Source: Undaria pinnatifida
Lineage: Eukaryota; Sar; Phaeophyceae; Laminariales; Alariaceae
Assembly (NCBI GenBank): GCA_012845835.1
Contig: JABAKD010000024.1
Span: 7,467,103 to 7,531,102 of the forward strand
Direction: 5' to 3'
DNA length: 64,000 nt
Shown: in pieces, positions 29,205 to 40,732 of the stretch
How positions within the stretch are numbered: the stretch's first letter is position 1
Layout of the letters: every line of letters begins with the position of its first letter
Translations under genes and position numbers: made by a program
Notes under the pieces: model-generated
Database searches by the model: none
The model's input: the letters and a program-made list of their open reading frames with translations, nothing else
What the model was told of the DNA's origin: nothing

Positions 29205-30060
29205 ATATTGTGGCCATGACGGGTAACCATATTTTGGCCAGAATGGGTAGCCGTGATGGGTAACGATGATGATTAGCTATTGGGTAGCTGTGATGGTAGC
29301 GACGACGGGTAGGTAGAGGGAAAGACGTGTCGTGTCCGCAGCTTTCTAATTGACCAAAGTTTGATTAGTTTTTTTTTTTTGGTACGAAATGTCTTTCTGT
29401 GTTAGTGCGTAGCTATGATGTCACATTGGTTAGTCTTGATGGGTACCCATGATGCCATGTTGGAGAGCCATGATGGGTAGCTACGATGGGTAGCTATGAG
29501 GGTAGCCTCGAGGGGTAGTTGTGATAGGCAGCCACAGTCGGTAACCGTGATGGGTAACCGTGATGGGTGGCCATGATGGGAAAGCCTTGATAGCCTTGAT
29601 GAGTGGCCTTGATGGGTAGCCATGAAGCTGTGATAGGTAGCCTCGAGGGCAGCGTTGACGGATAGTCTTGGGTAGCCATGATGGGTACCCATAATGGGTG
29701 TCCATAGCCTTGATCGGTAGATAAAGCCTTGATGGGTATCCGTGATAGGTGGCCTTGATGGATAGGCTAGTCATGACGGGAATAATAGTGATGACGGGTC
29801 GCCGTGATGGGTGGCCGTGATGGGTAACCGTGACGGTTAGGCACGATGGGGACCTTTGATGGGTAGACTTAGTGGGTAGCCATGGTGATCAGCAATGATG
29901 GGTGGCCGTCGTGGGCAAACGTGAGAGGTAGTCATGAGGGGAAGCCATGCGGGGTAGCTATGATGGGTAGCCGTGATCGGTAGCCATGATGGGTAGGCTT
30001 GATGGGTACTGGTGTAGCCTTGATGGGTAGACGCGATGGTTAGGTAGAATTGATGGGAGG
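29205..30060 (+). repeat. 13-bp minisatellite
   Basis: About 60 diverged units of GGGTAGCCATGAT with GGCCTTGAT variants begin three bases after the reductase stop codon. The minus-strand open frames (HHGYPSRLP-type) are products of the repeat. Confidence 0.95.
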
Positions 30061-30720
30061 ATCCGCCTTTTTCTGCTTGCCTGTTTTCGGCGCATGTTTC
30101 AATTGACGCAGTCACTCCCTGCCTTGTTGGCCAATACGTGCGCTTGTTGTCTTCAAGCACCCATTGCGGTGTTTGCGAGTAGAGGGAAGTGGGAAGTGTC
30201 GGGCACAAAATTGTTCGGGGACATTTGTAGTTATGCAGTAGGTCGTTGCTGATGTCCTCGATCACAGCGGTGGTGCCTGCGAGGGTGAGTGATTCCAGAT
30301 AGTTACATCGTGATACACATACGGTACGTACCTGTTTTGTACAGAGAAAATAAAAGGGCGAAAGAGGTTATTATCACAGTAGTAGATGTTAGTCGTCGAA
30401 TTGTTCCTCTGGGTGGCTTGTGGCGGTACGGCCGTGCTCGAGGTATCATACAGTGCACGACACCACGAATATGCTACGAAGCTAAGAAATTACGAAAAAA
30501 CAAAATGGTTCGGCTCGACATTTGCACAGCACACATAACAATATCACTTTTGAGAGTGTTAGTCTACTCTGGTTTGTTGAACACACCTTCTGCATCTGAT
30601 CTGTAAGCGTAGCTTATCTTGTGGTAGATTCCAGGTAAAATCGGATGCGCAATACGCAGATCGCGGGGGGCGTCAGGGGTGACGTGAGAACCGCACTCAC
30701 TCCAAAAACGATAACGCCAA
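30061..30720. other. Intergenic stretch, nothing recognised
   Basis: No splice-supported exon, RNA gene or repeat family identified. Confidence 0.5.
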
Positions 30721-30723
30721 AAA

Positions 30724-30986
30724 GAGGCGTGCTACGATAGAGGTATACCTTTTTTTGGCGAAAATGTTTTCTGAATGACGGGGCTCCGTAACCCAAAATC
30801 GTCGGAAATACGCAGGTTTTTTTTCGTTCGACTCTCGTCGTGTACCTCGGGCATGGGATTTTGCAGCCGGTGGCAGTTTCGTTTTTCTCCAGACCAGTTT
30901 TTGGGAGAGAGAGGTCTTAAGCTCCCAAATTGAGGAACAACTCAGACAGAAAGTGGTGCACCTCTACCATTACCGTAGCACGCGTC
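30724..30986 (-). mobile_element. Family A MITE, inverted
   Basis: Left end GAGGCGTGCTACGATAGAGG with TATACC, right end TACCGTAGCACGCGTC. All interior blocks are present in reverse. Confidence 0.88.
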
Positions 30987-30989
30987 CAA

Positions 30990-32070
30990 AGTTGCGGCAG
31001 GGGGTGGATGGCTAGCTTCCCCGTCTGAAAAAACGTTTAAAGATGGGGCTTCCAGCATATATACGGAGGCGTTTCTATTTGGAGATGTTGTTAAATCTTC
31101 AAGAACTAACTGCTATTATTCCAACAACCTTGTACAGACTTGCAGACCGCACCCGCCCCTGTTCTTGTTTAAGTGATGATTGTGTACGTAAGTAGGTAAC
31201 GGGGTTTGGAATAAGCTTGCGGCGTGGTTACGCCCCCCTCGTTATCAAATGTTACATGGAACACATTTACGTTGTCATTGCCCTCTTTCCTTTTCTGCAA
31301 TATATCACCTCTACTTCTTTCGTCGACCGCCACGACAAAAAACTCAAGCTTGTAGATGTAAAGGACAGGCATGGTGACTGAACAAGTCGGCGTGCGAGAT
31401 GTTAAGAAATAAGTATCGTCAGCCTATGGCCATTATCAATGTTCAGTAGCGAAACAAGCTCCCCGTTAACACTTGCTGCAGCGCCACAGCAGTAGCAGGT
31501 AGCCTACAGAGTTTTTACAAATCAGTGTGACATTGCCATCGTGTTCTCGTAGTCAATGCATATCGTACGTAGCACCGGGCGAAACCTGCCGGATTGCAAG
31601 TACGAGGTTACGCCGCACGAAAATCAGCAGCGGTGATATTGATGTTGTTTACTGCAGGAATCGCTGTTCCTGTAATCGTGGTTTTATGTTCTAGGGTGAG
31701 GGCTCTGCGAAAGTCGTATCTTAGGAGTATTCGAGAACTAACAAGGAAAGTTCTTGACAGGTACCAAATCTGTCTGTAGGCTTCTCGAGCACAATCAGTA
31801 ATCGAGACCTCGTACACGTAGGGTTCTAGAACTATTAATAGAAACTCGGTAGAAGTCGACGAAACAAGGTGCAGCTCCCTCTCTCTCCTGCTCCCACTTG
31901 TGTCATCCAGCATCTCAATTTATCACAGTTCGTCGTCCTAAGTTTGTCTTGCCCACAAGCGGCACCTTCTTTTCAAGCGTCACCAACTCTTCACATCCTC
32001 GACACAGCGTGTCTGCTCGGTCGGTCTAACGGCCACCTGCACCAGCCTTTGCAGCCTACTGCGGAGTACC
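30990..32070. other. Intergenic stretch, nothing supported
   Basis: A 61-residue open frame at 31,594-31,779 (+) has a hydrophobic stretch (LMLFTAGIAVPVIVVL) and a basic tail, but there is no other sign of a gene. Confidence 0.4.
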
Positions 32071-32075
32071 ATCTG

Positions 32076-32290
32076 GTGATCTTCAGAGGGAAAAATTGAC
32101 GACAAAAATTGACGATTACGGCATCGGCCACCGCTGGCTGGGGGTGATAAAATTGGTGTCCGAACGACAATAGTGCAGAGATAGATCCGTACGGGATGCG
32201 CGCAGCATGATCTTGCTCGTACTGCTGCGAGCTCAAGCTACAGGTAGACGCTTGAAAATATCGCAACTATTGATTTTTTGGTCGCAATAC
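32076..32290 (-). repeat. Family E dispersed repeat, copy 2
   Basis: Reverse complement of 25,450-25,665: TTGCGACCAAAAAATC, CATGCTGCGCGCATCCCGTACG and GCCGTAATCGTCAATTTT blocks in the same order. Confidence 0.65.
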
Positions 32291-32505
32291 ACGGGCCTCA
32301 AAAGGGTTAACACGAGCTAGGAACATTGGCATTGCCTCTATCCAGTTTAGAGCCATGTCCCGCGGTAGGACCTTCACCTTTTGGGCCAAACGCTTGTCAT
32401 CTCTCTTATCGGTTGAGCTCCTCAAATGTGTACAGTAACCATCGGTTATACTACTATGAGCATGATCATTTCACGATACCGTTTGTTTTAGGGCTAGTGT
32501 TAAGG

Positions 32506-32537
32506 TATTAGTGGGGTATTTGTCCGTTTGACCATGT
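32506..32537 (-). mobile_element. Miniature LTR fragment
   Basis: TGTTAAGGTATTAGTGGGGT and GTCCGTTTGACCA match the LTR of the miniature elements at 33.3 and 35.2 kb. It is cut off by the neighbouring 180-bp repeat. Confidence 0.7.
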
Positions 32538-33245
32538 TAAGATACGGCCTCGAAAGGCCTGTAGGTATCCGAATTTGAGATCATTTGAATGGGTTTCGTA
32601 TGATAAGGTTGGCGGTTTATATTCGGGGAAGTTAGGAATTAGATCGGAGGCACGCGCCTCCGATCTCAAAAGCTATCCCGGGCTCTGGTGGAAACGAATA
32701 AAGCTACATCTCTACGTACGAAGGAACGACATAGTACTTTTTCTGTGGTTGGTTTACCGCAGAGCCTTTCCTGCACCCCCCGCCACACCGGCGGCATGCG
32801 GCAGGTTCTAGAGCCTTTTCTGCCCACCCCGCCACCCCGGCGGCATGCGGCAGGTTTTTGATGGGTGACTATTGCCTTGCTGTAGGGTCTGCTTTTCTTT
32901 CTACTGCTTTTCTTCGCGTGTTCCTGGCTCCATAGCCAGACGGTTAGAGGTGTGGGAGTGGGGTTTGAGGAGCCGCATCTGCGACTCATGGTCTAGTTCG
33001 TAGAACCGGAGTTTCCCCGAATCTCCCATATTTCTGCATATGCGACTCATCAGGGTGGGCTAGTGTTAAGATACGGCCTCGAAAGGCCTGTAGGTATCCG
33101 AATTTGAGATCATTTGAATGGGTTTTGTATGATAAGGTTGGCGGTTTATATTCGGGGAAGTTAGGAATTAGATCGGAGGCACGCGCCTCCGATCTCAGAA
33201 GCTATCCCGGGCTCTGGTGGAAACGAATAAAGCTACATCTCTACG
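32536..33245 (+). repeat. 180-bp direct repeats flanking 350 bp
   Basis: GTTAAGATACGGCCTCGAAA through AAAGCTACATCTCTACG occurs at 32,536-32,718 and again at 33,066-33,245, nearly identical. Each copy has a perfect 11-bp stem (AGATCGGAGGC, loop ACGC). Between them is a short duplication (CCGGCGGCATGCGGCAGGTT). There is no TG-CA terminus, so it does not look like an LTR. Confidence 0.85.
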
Positions 33246-33334
33246 AAGGAACGAAAGTGAGTACTCTCCGAGGACCTGCTCAATTGGCAGACCTGCAGGG
33301 GGCACTCTGTGTCGCCCCCACCTTTAATTTCACG

Positions 33335-33675
33335 ACCACGTGCAAAGGTTAACCAGTAGCTTACCCAAACTAAGCCTTATAACACTCTCCCCCCCTGAAA
33401 CGGCGGGATAGCAGGTCGGCCGGATATATACGGGCGGGGACATGTCAATTATCCAAGCCGTTTCATTTCCTGGGGATACCGGGGAGAGTATTTTTCAAGT
33501 TCGACATGGGGAAAGTCTGAAAAAGTTGATTATGGTGGATGTGGGATTTGAACCCACGACCCAAAACCCATGGTCTGTCGACGACGCCATTTGTTAAGGA
33601 ATTAGTGGGATACTAGTCCATTTGACCACATGCAAAAGGTTAACCAATAGCTTACCCAAACTAAGCCTTATAACA
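33335..33675 (-). mobile_element. Miniature LTR retrotransposon (TRIM-like), copy 1
   Basis: The right LTR is 33,592-33,675 (TGTTAAGG to TTATAACA, 84 bp). A partial left LTR ends at 33,384. Read on the minus strand: LTR, then a TGGCGTCGTCGAC primer-binding-like site two bases after it, a short interior with GGTTCAAATCCCAC (B-box-like), then GGGGGGGAGAG (polypurine tract) and the next LTR. There is no gag or pol. A further partial interior (33,676-33,790) follows, so the array is tandem. Confidence 0.8.
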
Positions 33676-33811
33676 CTTCCCCCCCCTGAAACGGCGGGAT
33701 AGCAGGTCGGCCGGACATACCGGCGGACCTGTCGATACATCCAAGCCGTTTCATTTTCTGGGTATACCGGGCAGAGTATTTATCGCATGAAATTGTTGGT
33801 CGTCCGGATTG

Positions 33812-34096
33812 GACGCGCGCTATGATAGAGGTGCACCAAGTTTTTTTTTCCAAAGTTTCCTCTCTTTCGTAGCTTAAGACGCGCCCTTCTTAACCCAAAG
33901 ACTGATTTGGAGGAAAACAAACCTGCTGTACGAGTATCGCGGATGAAAAATTCCATGGCCTAGGTGCCCGACGAGAACCATATAAAAGAAAATGGCCTAT
34001 TATTTATTTATTTCCCGACGTTTTTGGGTTAAGGAGTCCCGCCATTCAGAAACCATTTTTGCCAAAAAAAGGTATACCTCTATCGTAGCACGAGTC
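33812..34096 (+). mobile_element. Family A MITE
   Basis: GACGCGCGCTATGATAGAGG at the left, CCTCTATCGTAGCACGAGTC at the right. ATTG occurs directly at both flanks and could be a 4-bp target duplication. Confidence 0.88.
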
Positions 34097-34119
34097 ATTG
34101 CGCCAGCAAAACCCTGGTC

Positions 34120-34215
34120 GAAGTCCATGATTCGGGTGAGATATTTAGCTAGCTCTTCATCATGTTGGGAGCTCAGAAATTTCTTAGAATCTGCGGCACC
34201 CCTGACGTGGGATGA
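34120..34215 (+). repeat. Family C fragment
   Basis: GATTCGGGTGAGATATTTAG, TTGGGAGCTCAGAAATTTC-TTAGAATCTGC and ACCCCTGACG-GGGATGACT match 13,780-13,865. Confidence 0.7.
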
Positions 34216-34463
34216 CTTTTGGCTTTTTGTTTATATCCTCGGACGGATGGATGGGCAAAATAAATCTCAAGCTCATCAACACACGCTTCTTCCACGTTTT
34301 TTTTCGCATGTCGTGCGCGTATCTATTTTACTCAGTAGTTGTATCCGCAATCCAGCGCTAGCTGGCGTATCCTTTTCGGATCCCGTGGTTACCGTGGTAG
34401 CGACAGCGCGAGGTGTCCCTGCTAGCGACCACCGTTATCCCATTTTGGAATTTTTCGGAGGAA

Positions 34464-34789
34464 CACGTGCTACGGTCGAGGTGCGCTGGCTCTTTTTTTA
34501 TTTGCCTTCTTCTGAGGGTGGTGGCTTGATAAAAACAATGGTTGGTATATAGACTTTATACCTCACCCGAACATTGATTTTTTAGAGGAAACCCGGAGGA
34601 AGTGCAACCCGAGATCTATGGACAAAACCAATATATGGCCTAGTGTACACACAAAAAAACAAACGCATTGCAAAAACAAGAATGACACTTCCGTCGTCTG
34701 TGTTCTAGGTTAAGGAGAGAGCTCCGTCAAATTCAGAAACGGTTTCGGCCAAAAAATGCTACCTCTCTCTCTCTGTCGCAGCACGCGTG
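34464..34789 (+). mobile_element. Family A MITE, long variant
   Basis: CACGTGCTACGGTCGAGGTG at the left; the right end contains a CT microsatellite expansion (ACCTCTCTCTCTCT) before GTCGCAGCACGCGTG. Confidence 0.78.
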
Positions 34790-34864
34790 GAGGTAAACAG
34801 TGTCCAAAGAAAACGACTTGAGCACAGTGTAGGGACACGGTTAGGGTAGGGGGATCACGTGTGT

Positions 34865-35165
34865 TTCGGGGCTTTTTTTTGCCCCTTTTTTTTTTCGCAG
34901 TGAGTGGTGGCTCCGGGTCACTCGCGCGAATGACCCCCTGTTCGTTTGCACGGTTCTAAGACTTCGCGCTCTTTTTAATCTTGAGGCATGGATGGATCCG
35001 CAAGGGAATGGTAAGGTAAGCTATCGAACGCTGAGCCAAAAAGATCACTGACTGAATGAAGTAGTAGTTTTGTCCGTGAGGGTACAGAGTCGCTCGTGCG
35101 AGTGGCTCAATTCCGGTAGCAAAAAACTGGGGCATGATACTACAATACTGTAGTCTTGGTCTCGG
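34865..35165 (+). repeat. Family D dispersed repeat, copy 2
   Basis: CCGGGTCACTCGCGCGAATGACCCCC near the left, GAGTCGCTCGTGCGAGTGGC near the right and GGTAGCAAA followed by GGGGCATGATAC. Confidence 0.6.
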
Positions 35166-35227
35166 CCATATACCAAGCAACCCACTCTGCTGGGGTGGGG
35201 GGTGTATGTGTTACGGACATAGTGGCC

Positions 35228-35594
35228 CATGGGGTATTAGTCCGTTTGACCACTTGCGAAGGATTAACCGATTGCTTACCCAAACTAAGCCTTATAACAC
35301 TCTCCCCCCCTTAAACGGCGGGATAGTAGGTCGGCCGGACATACGGGTGGTTCCTGTCAATATCCAAGCGGTTTCATTTCCTGGGGATACCGCGGGGGAG
35401 AGTTTTTTTTTCAAGTTCGAAATGGGGAAAGTCTGAAAAAGTATATTATGGTGGATGGTGGGATTCGAACCCATGACCCAAAAAAACACATGTCCTGCCG
35501 ACGACGCCATTTGTTAAGGTATTAGTAGGGTATTAGTCCGTTTGACCACTTGCAAAAGGTTATCCAATAGCTTGCCCAAACTAAGCCTTATGAA
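35228..35594 (-). mobile_element. Miniature LTR retrotransposon (TRIM-like), copy 2
   Basis: Partial left LTR ending at 35,299; interior with CTCTCCCCCCC (polypurine tract on the minus strand), AAGTTCGAAATGGGGAAAGTC and GGATTCGAACCC; PBS-like CCGACGACGCCA; right LTR from 35,512 (TGTTAAGGTATTAG) to about 35,592. Same organisation as copy 1. Confidence 0.8.
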
Positions 35595-35599
35595 ATATC

Positions 35600-37435
35600 A
35601 TGTCATGTGCCTATCTGAAGTGTAACGTACAGTAAGGGAATGCACGGCACGAGGACGCACGGCACGCACACAGCATGATGGTACATGTATACTAATACTA
35701 TGATACTGCTGCTGCTGTTGTTACACGCTACTGCTGCTCTCGCCTCTTCCTACAATTTGGTCCCAGCGATGACAGTCTCGGCGCCCCCGGTGCCCCCTTG
35801 CGTGAAAATCGTGTGAAAATATATATACACCGGGATGTCCAGAACTTGGAATGCGAGACTTGCACGAGTTTTCAGAGGGTCTGTTAAACTTCGAGAAGAG
35901 AGGCAGAACGCCTTCCCCGTGTTTCGATGCAAAATTTCAAAATTTGGCAAGTTTGGAAAACAATATGTCTTCGATATACTCGTTCGATAAATCAGAAAGT
36001 TTTTAGTCAGCAGTCTAGTGCTATAATACTGCTGCTGCTGTAGTTGGCAGATCGCGATCTAGTTCAAAAGATTTGGCAGGTAGCTGCGTACTACATAGAT
36101 AGATGGATAGTGATAGTGTGTGGGGGGGCAACTTCGTGAAGGGGGCAGGTCGGTGACTCCCATGCATGGGTGATATTCTGACGCCGATAGCCGATAGCTC
36201 AATCAAGCCGTCAGCATGTCAATACGTCAGTCAACCTCGGTCAACAGCAATAGGATTGCAAGTGGTTTTCGGGTTTTTCGCGCAACTGCTTCGTACTTCG
36301 TACCGGTATTTATTTACAGACGGTTTCACATTTTCAGGGCTTTTCAAAATAACAAATACTTCGTAAATAACTTCCAAGCGGGGCATTTTTTTTTTTTTGC
36401 TCGTCCTTTTTATTATTATTTTTTCTTCGCCCTTTTCCCTTCTCCTTCTCCCTGCCCTAGACGTAACCCAGACTTCATAAAGGTCACTAAGCAAGCTCTT
36501 CTGCTCCCTCCCCACCACGGTGCTTGCCGTCAGCTTTGTCTCTAGAAGATTTCTGATATTTCTTCGTTCTCCGGACCGACTCTCATCGAAATTGTGCCAT
36601 GCGGGGTCTGTTGCTTGTTCTCAACGGTTTTGGTTGGTTGCAAGACTTCAGCGATATCGGTTGACGGCACTCTTGTGACCCTTGATTGACGTCTTGACGG
36701 ACAAACGTCAAGGAACTACGAGTTTAAAACTTTTATATTAAGTATTAAGAGACCTTGACGGGTCACACTATTGTGCTCCTTGACGGGGGGTCTACGCAAG
36801 CCGTCAACCCAATATTTTTGTTTTCGATTGTAGTTTGAGGCTGGTAACAAAAATCATACAATTGTGTACGTAAATATAATGGCCGTTTTGTCTTTATACT
36901 AATGACAAAACGTCTATTGTATTTCCGAACAAAAATATATTTCATAATCTACCGCCGTCGTAGTGGTGGTACCGCTTTAGTGCTGTATCCAATAGTGCAA
37001 CTACCTATTTTAGTGCGGTTGAAGTCGCTTGTAATTATTACATAAGATATTATTTTTACCTTTTTAATGCGGGTATTGTCTTATGTCAAAACACCGCACA
37101 ATAATGCGGGGGGCATCACTGATTGTGCATGGAAACTGGGAACTGTTCTTGCTTGGAGCCTCTCCACGCAACGTACTCGCGCAACATGAAACAATACCAT
37201 AAACCGTGAGGTAACTGCTGTTGGAGCTGCTTGCTGTCGTTGTGGTTGTGAGGCTACCAGAGCAAAGATCTTGCCGTACCTAGCTGCGACATCACGAAGT
37301 GGAGGGGTGCTCGTATTTGGTGGGGTCTGGCCAAGCCGAATCCTTACACTAGCTTCACACGCAGGCGAGCTCGTCATTGAGGTTCAATTCTAGGCCATAA
37401 AAGACAGGTGAGCAAAACATGTGCGTGTCGTTTCA
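35600..37435. other. Intergenic stretch, little recognised
   Basis: It contains the short repeat shared with 10.5 kb (36,482-36,525) and A/T-rich DNA. A 98-residue minus-strand open frame at 37,081-37,377 has no supporting feature. Confidence 0.45.
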
Positions 37436-37459
37436 CTCCACACATCATGTGTGATTGAT

Positions 37460-37565
37460 TTCCTGTTGACCCTGTTACTATAGCCGGCACTGAGGGGAGT
37501 CGCCGACTTACGTCCTTCACGAGGGCAACGTGCACACCCCGTAGCACGCGCGATCAAAGCATCAC
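37460..37565 (+). repeat. Family F dispersed repeat, copy 1
   Basis: CCTGTTGACCCTGTTAC-TAGCCGGCACTG, AGGGGAGTCGCCGACTTACGTCCTT and GCACGCGCGATCAAAGCATCACAC match 59,238-59,345. The region after the related downstream copy, ATCTTCGATCTCACAGCT, also occurs inverted at 38,716-38,778. Confidence 0.65.
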
Positions 37566-38040
37566 ACGCGCAATGTCCATAGCTTACATTCGATTAAGTT
37601 CTCGATCTCACAGCTAATAACTGGTGTGAGAGGTGTGTATTTTGACGAACGAGTGCCTCGGCTGTCTTTCATTAACACAGCACAGCAGCCAAAAGCATAG
37701 CTGCAAACTGCCTGTTGTTGCCGCTGTAGCTGTCGCCTGGCATGCTCCCGTTCTAAGCGCTACTGGCTTGCTGTGAGGTTGCAGTACAGCAGTAGTGGTG
37801 TCTGCAGTCGTCGAAGCTAGCTGTGCTCAATCTACAATATCGACCAGGTACCTATGCTACGACATTGCGCCCAATGTGATGACCAAGTAGGATCCTCCGC
37901 GCTTTCGCGTACAAGTACAAGCTAAACCTCACCAACGCCCATCCATGTGCGTTTGATAGACGCACAACATATATCCACTCAGTGAGCTAGCAGCCAACAC
38001 TGAGCTACAGCAGCAGTAGTCAGCGCTGTGACTGCTAATT

Positions 38041-38444
38041 GAGTGTTTTCGGTTTACCCACACGACGTGTACAATGCCGGCTGCAGTCTGCTCCGGGGTC
38101 TCCGCGAGCTCATCGCCGCAAGAGCCAGGTCTGCTGCACCTGGTTCACAGGAAAAAACAAAATTATTTGGCGGTTCGCAGGGGCCCCACCCACCCCAAGG
38201 CCTGTTTCGGACCCACCCGTGTACGTATAGCGACCAACAAAACGTCGAGCGAGTGCAATCTTGTCAGTCAGGCGTCAGGGAAGAGCTTGCAGCAGTCTGT
38301 ACACGTGTCGCCACGCATGCCGCGCGCGTGTCGTGTTCCGCTGCAGGTCGGATACATCTCCTACGACCTACCTCTCAGCAGTCCGAATCGATGCTGTTGA
38401 TCGTCATTTTTTTTTTTCGTGACGTCAGATTTTCCTTATTATAG
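38041..38444 (+). CDS. Uncharacterised open frame
   Basis: A 133-codon frame from 38,043 starts SVYPHDVYNAGCSLLRGL with RELIAARARSAAPG and has a protein-like first third, so it may hold an exon. A second frame overlaps it. There is no family match that I recognise and no clear splice sites. Confidence 0.2.
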
Positions 38445-38715
38445 AAAAGTGCCTTGGGCTTTCGAAGATGTGTTTCGGGAGACGGCCGTGTGTGTATCGG
38501 TAGACCTGTGACCTGCGACGGACGGCGGCTTACACATTGTGACACGTGCTACACATCATACGGTAACATAGTTATTGTGGGTATACTTCGAATAAATGAG
38601 ATCCAGAGCACAGACACAGTGCACTGCTGGACGTGCGGAGGTGGCACTGTGGTGAGTCCTCGACCAAGCACGCGACACTTGAAGCACCCCTGTTTCTGCA
38701 ACGTACGTATACATT

Positions 38716-38778
38716 AGACTATGAAAATAAAAGTACACTCGAGCTGTGAGATCGAAGATTTTGTCAAAACTCATACGA
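38716..38778 (-). repeat. Family F tail, inverted
   Basis: On the minus strand it reads GAGTTTTGACAAAATCTTCG-ATCTCACAGCT, as at 59,090-59,150 and 59,355-59,420. Confidence 0.7.
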
Positions 38779-38779
38779 T

Positions 38780-39780
38780 ATACCGTTTGTCGTAACTGCC
38801 GACTGTAGCTACTCTCAAGCACCACCCTCACTATTAATAGTGTATCCAAGCGTCTTCTGAAAGAAGAATCAGAGGCCTGATTTATTTGCCATGCATTGTG
38901 ACCACAGAGCTTGTACCTTGCTGGTACCTACCTCTCTGGGATAAAGAAATCGCACCGATATTGCTGTTGTTGTATGATATGTGCTGGGTATCGCTGGCTA
39001 GATGAAACGAAGCGCACACGCACACGCATCATGCAGGCTATTACGAGCACATACCAGTTGTACCCTTCGTGCGTTTATACTGGTGCTGTCTGTCGACATG
39101 ATCGGATTATTCTGCGATTCTATACTAAAACGTGCTTGGTAGACTGCTGCTCGTACGTCAGTCAGCAGTAGTAGTACTGCACACTGCACACCTGGTTCGC
39201 TGTACAGAGTAGTACAGCAGCAGCAACGCCAGTCACCGCTTACTTACTTACGTACCTGGTACGTAGAATCTCGAGCAAACGACACGTGGAATCTCGCACC
39301 CGGTTCGAAGTGACGTTTGTGTGAAACCGTTGTCAAGGTAAGAAAAAGTACGTACCCCGCCCTCATGAAGACGTGAAGACCTGGCACATCATGTGGTGAT
39401 CCAGGCGGGCGCTCAAAAAGATAACACGGAGCAAAAACGAAACTAATCTGGAGCATAATCGTGTGATTTCTGGGCGAAACGAGAAATTATGGAGTTTTTT
39501 TTTTTACTTTTTTTACTTGGTTTCAGTAATCCTCCCTGTCTGGCTCCTAAAACAATCAAGTGTCCACGGGTACATACTGCGCGTAACTTTTTATTTTTCA
39601 GTGCTCCCCGGAGTAATCTAACAGATGATCTGACAGTCTGTGATCTGTGGTGACCAACACGTCAACACTACTGCAGAAATGAGGATCCTACTCTATCAGA
39701 TCAAAATAGTTCGATCCCAAAAATGACGAAAACGGGGGGGGGGGGGGGAAGAAAATGACGGTGGGTGCAATTCTGAAGCG
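38780..39780. other. Intergenic stretch, nothing supported
   Basis: Only short unsupported frames. A G15 run lies at 39,734-39,748. Confidence 0.5.
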
Positions 39781-39784
39781 CACA

Positions 39785-39990
39785 CGTTACGTAGGAGTGC
39801 CCTCCGTACATGAATAGTCTATAGATTCGATGTGAAACCATGTCATGGTTGAGGTGAAACCAGGTGATAGTAGATGTCGCGTTCACGTCAAGGCCGTCAT
39901 AGATGGGCGGTAATGTAAGTGACAGTGAGGGATCAGGCAGGACGCCCCCTCATCGTCACTGCTCTACCTGCCCAACTCTGCTCTCTAGTT
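39785..39990 (+). repeat. Family G dispersed repeat, copy 1
   Basis: GGAGTGCCCTCCGTACATGA, ATAGTCTATAGATTCGA, GTGAAACCATG, CATAGATGGGCGGTAAT and GGGATCAGGCAGGAC are repeated at 42,411-42,595 at about 83 percent identity. No coding capacity; it could be a transposon or a structured RNA. Confidence 0.75.
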
Positions 39991-40249
39991 TGTCATGTAG
40001 CGTTCCTTTTAGAGAAATAATGTGAAAAGCCTTGTTTTAGGCAGCGAGCCTAAGGAGAGACGATTAAAGACACCGGAACCATGAGGAGAACGCTTCCCCA
40101 CACCGACAACCCTGCATCCCTCTGGGGGGACCACTTGACATATGGCGGCGTCGGCAGGATCGTCGACTTTGGGCATGTGTGACCCCCTCCGGCTCGTCTG
40201 GTGCTCTCATCTTCCCAAAAGGGCAAGATTTTTTGCCTTAGGCCATCTA

Positions 40250-40715
40250 TTGTAAAAAACTGATTCTGAAAACCGAAAATGGAGGTTTCAGCACCTTCGC
40301 AGGCGTGTTTGACCCCGGGAACGGGAGAATCGGGCTCGCTCTTCTCAAAGTCCGACTAGCCTTTTTGCGAGACGCATCCAATGAGGTTTGCCGTTTCTTC
40401 AGGAGAGGAGTTTCAATTTTTGTGGACACAGCCGTAGTGTCCTCAAAATCGGTTTCGGATGGATGCTACTTATCCGAAAAATAGGCTATGTTACCGGATG
40501 AAACTGCAATATATATCTTAAACAGGTTTTGCAAAATATGTTTTTAATTTCAAACTGATAACCTGAAGAAACGGCAAACGTCGTTGGATACGTCTCGAAA
40601 AAAGGCTAGTCGGACTTTGAGAAGAGCGAACCCGATTCTCCCGTTTCCCGGGTCAAAGACACCTGCGAAGGTGCTGAACCTCCGTTTTCGGTTTTCAGAA
40701 TCAGTTTATTACAAG
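40250..40715. mobile_element. Foldback element of about 465 bp
   Basis: Two arms of about 155 bp are reverse complements: AACTGATTCTGAAAACCGAA through AAACGGCAAACC-type sequence at 40,255-40,405, and its complement at 40,563-40,710. The central 150 bases are unique. GGCCAT occurs just outside both arms. No coding capacity. Confidence 0.85.
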
Positions 40716-40732
40716 AGAATCTATGGCCTTAC

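Noticed and set aside
29837..30265. 142-codon minus-strand open frame
   Set aside because: Most of it translates the 13-bp minisatellite.
33533..33640. Functional tRNA gene on the minus strand
   Set aside because: A- and B-box-like motifs are present, but no cloverleaf forms and the segment is part of a repeated miniature LTR element.
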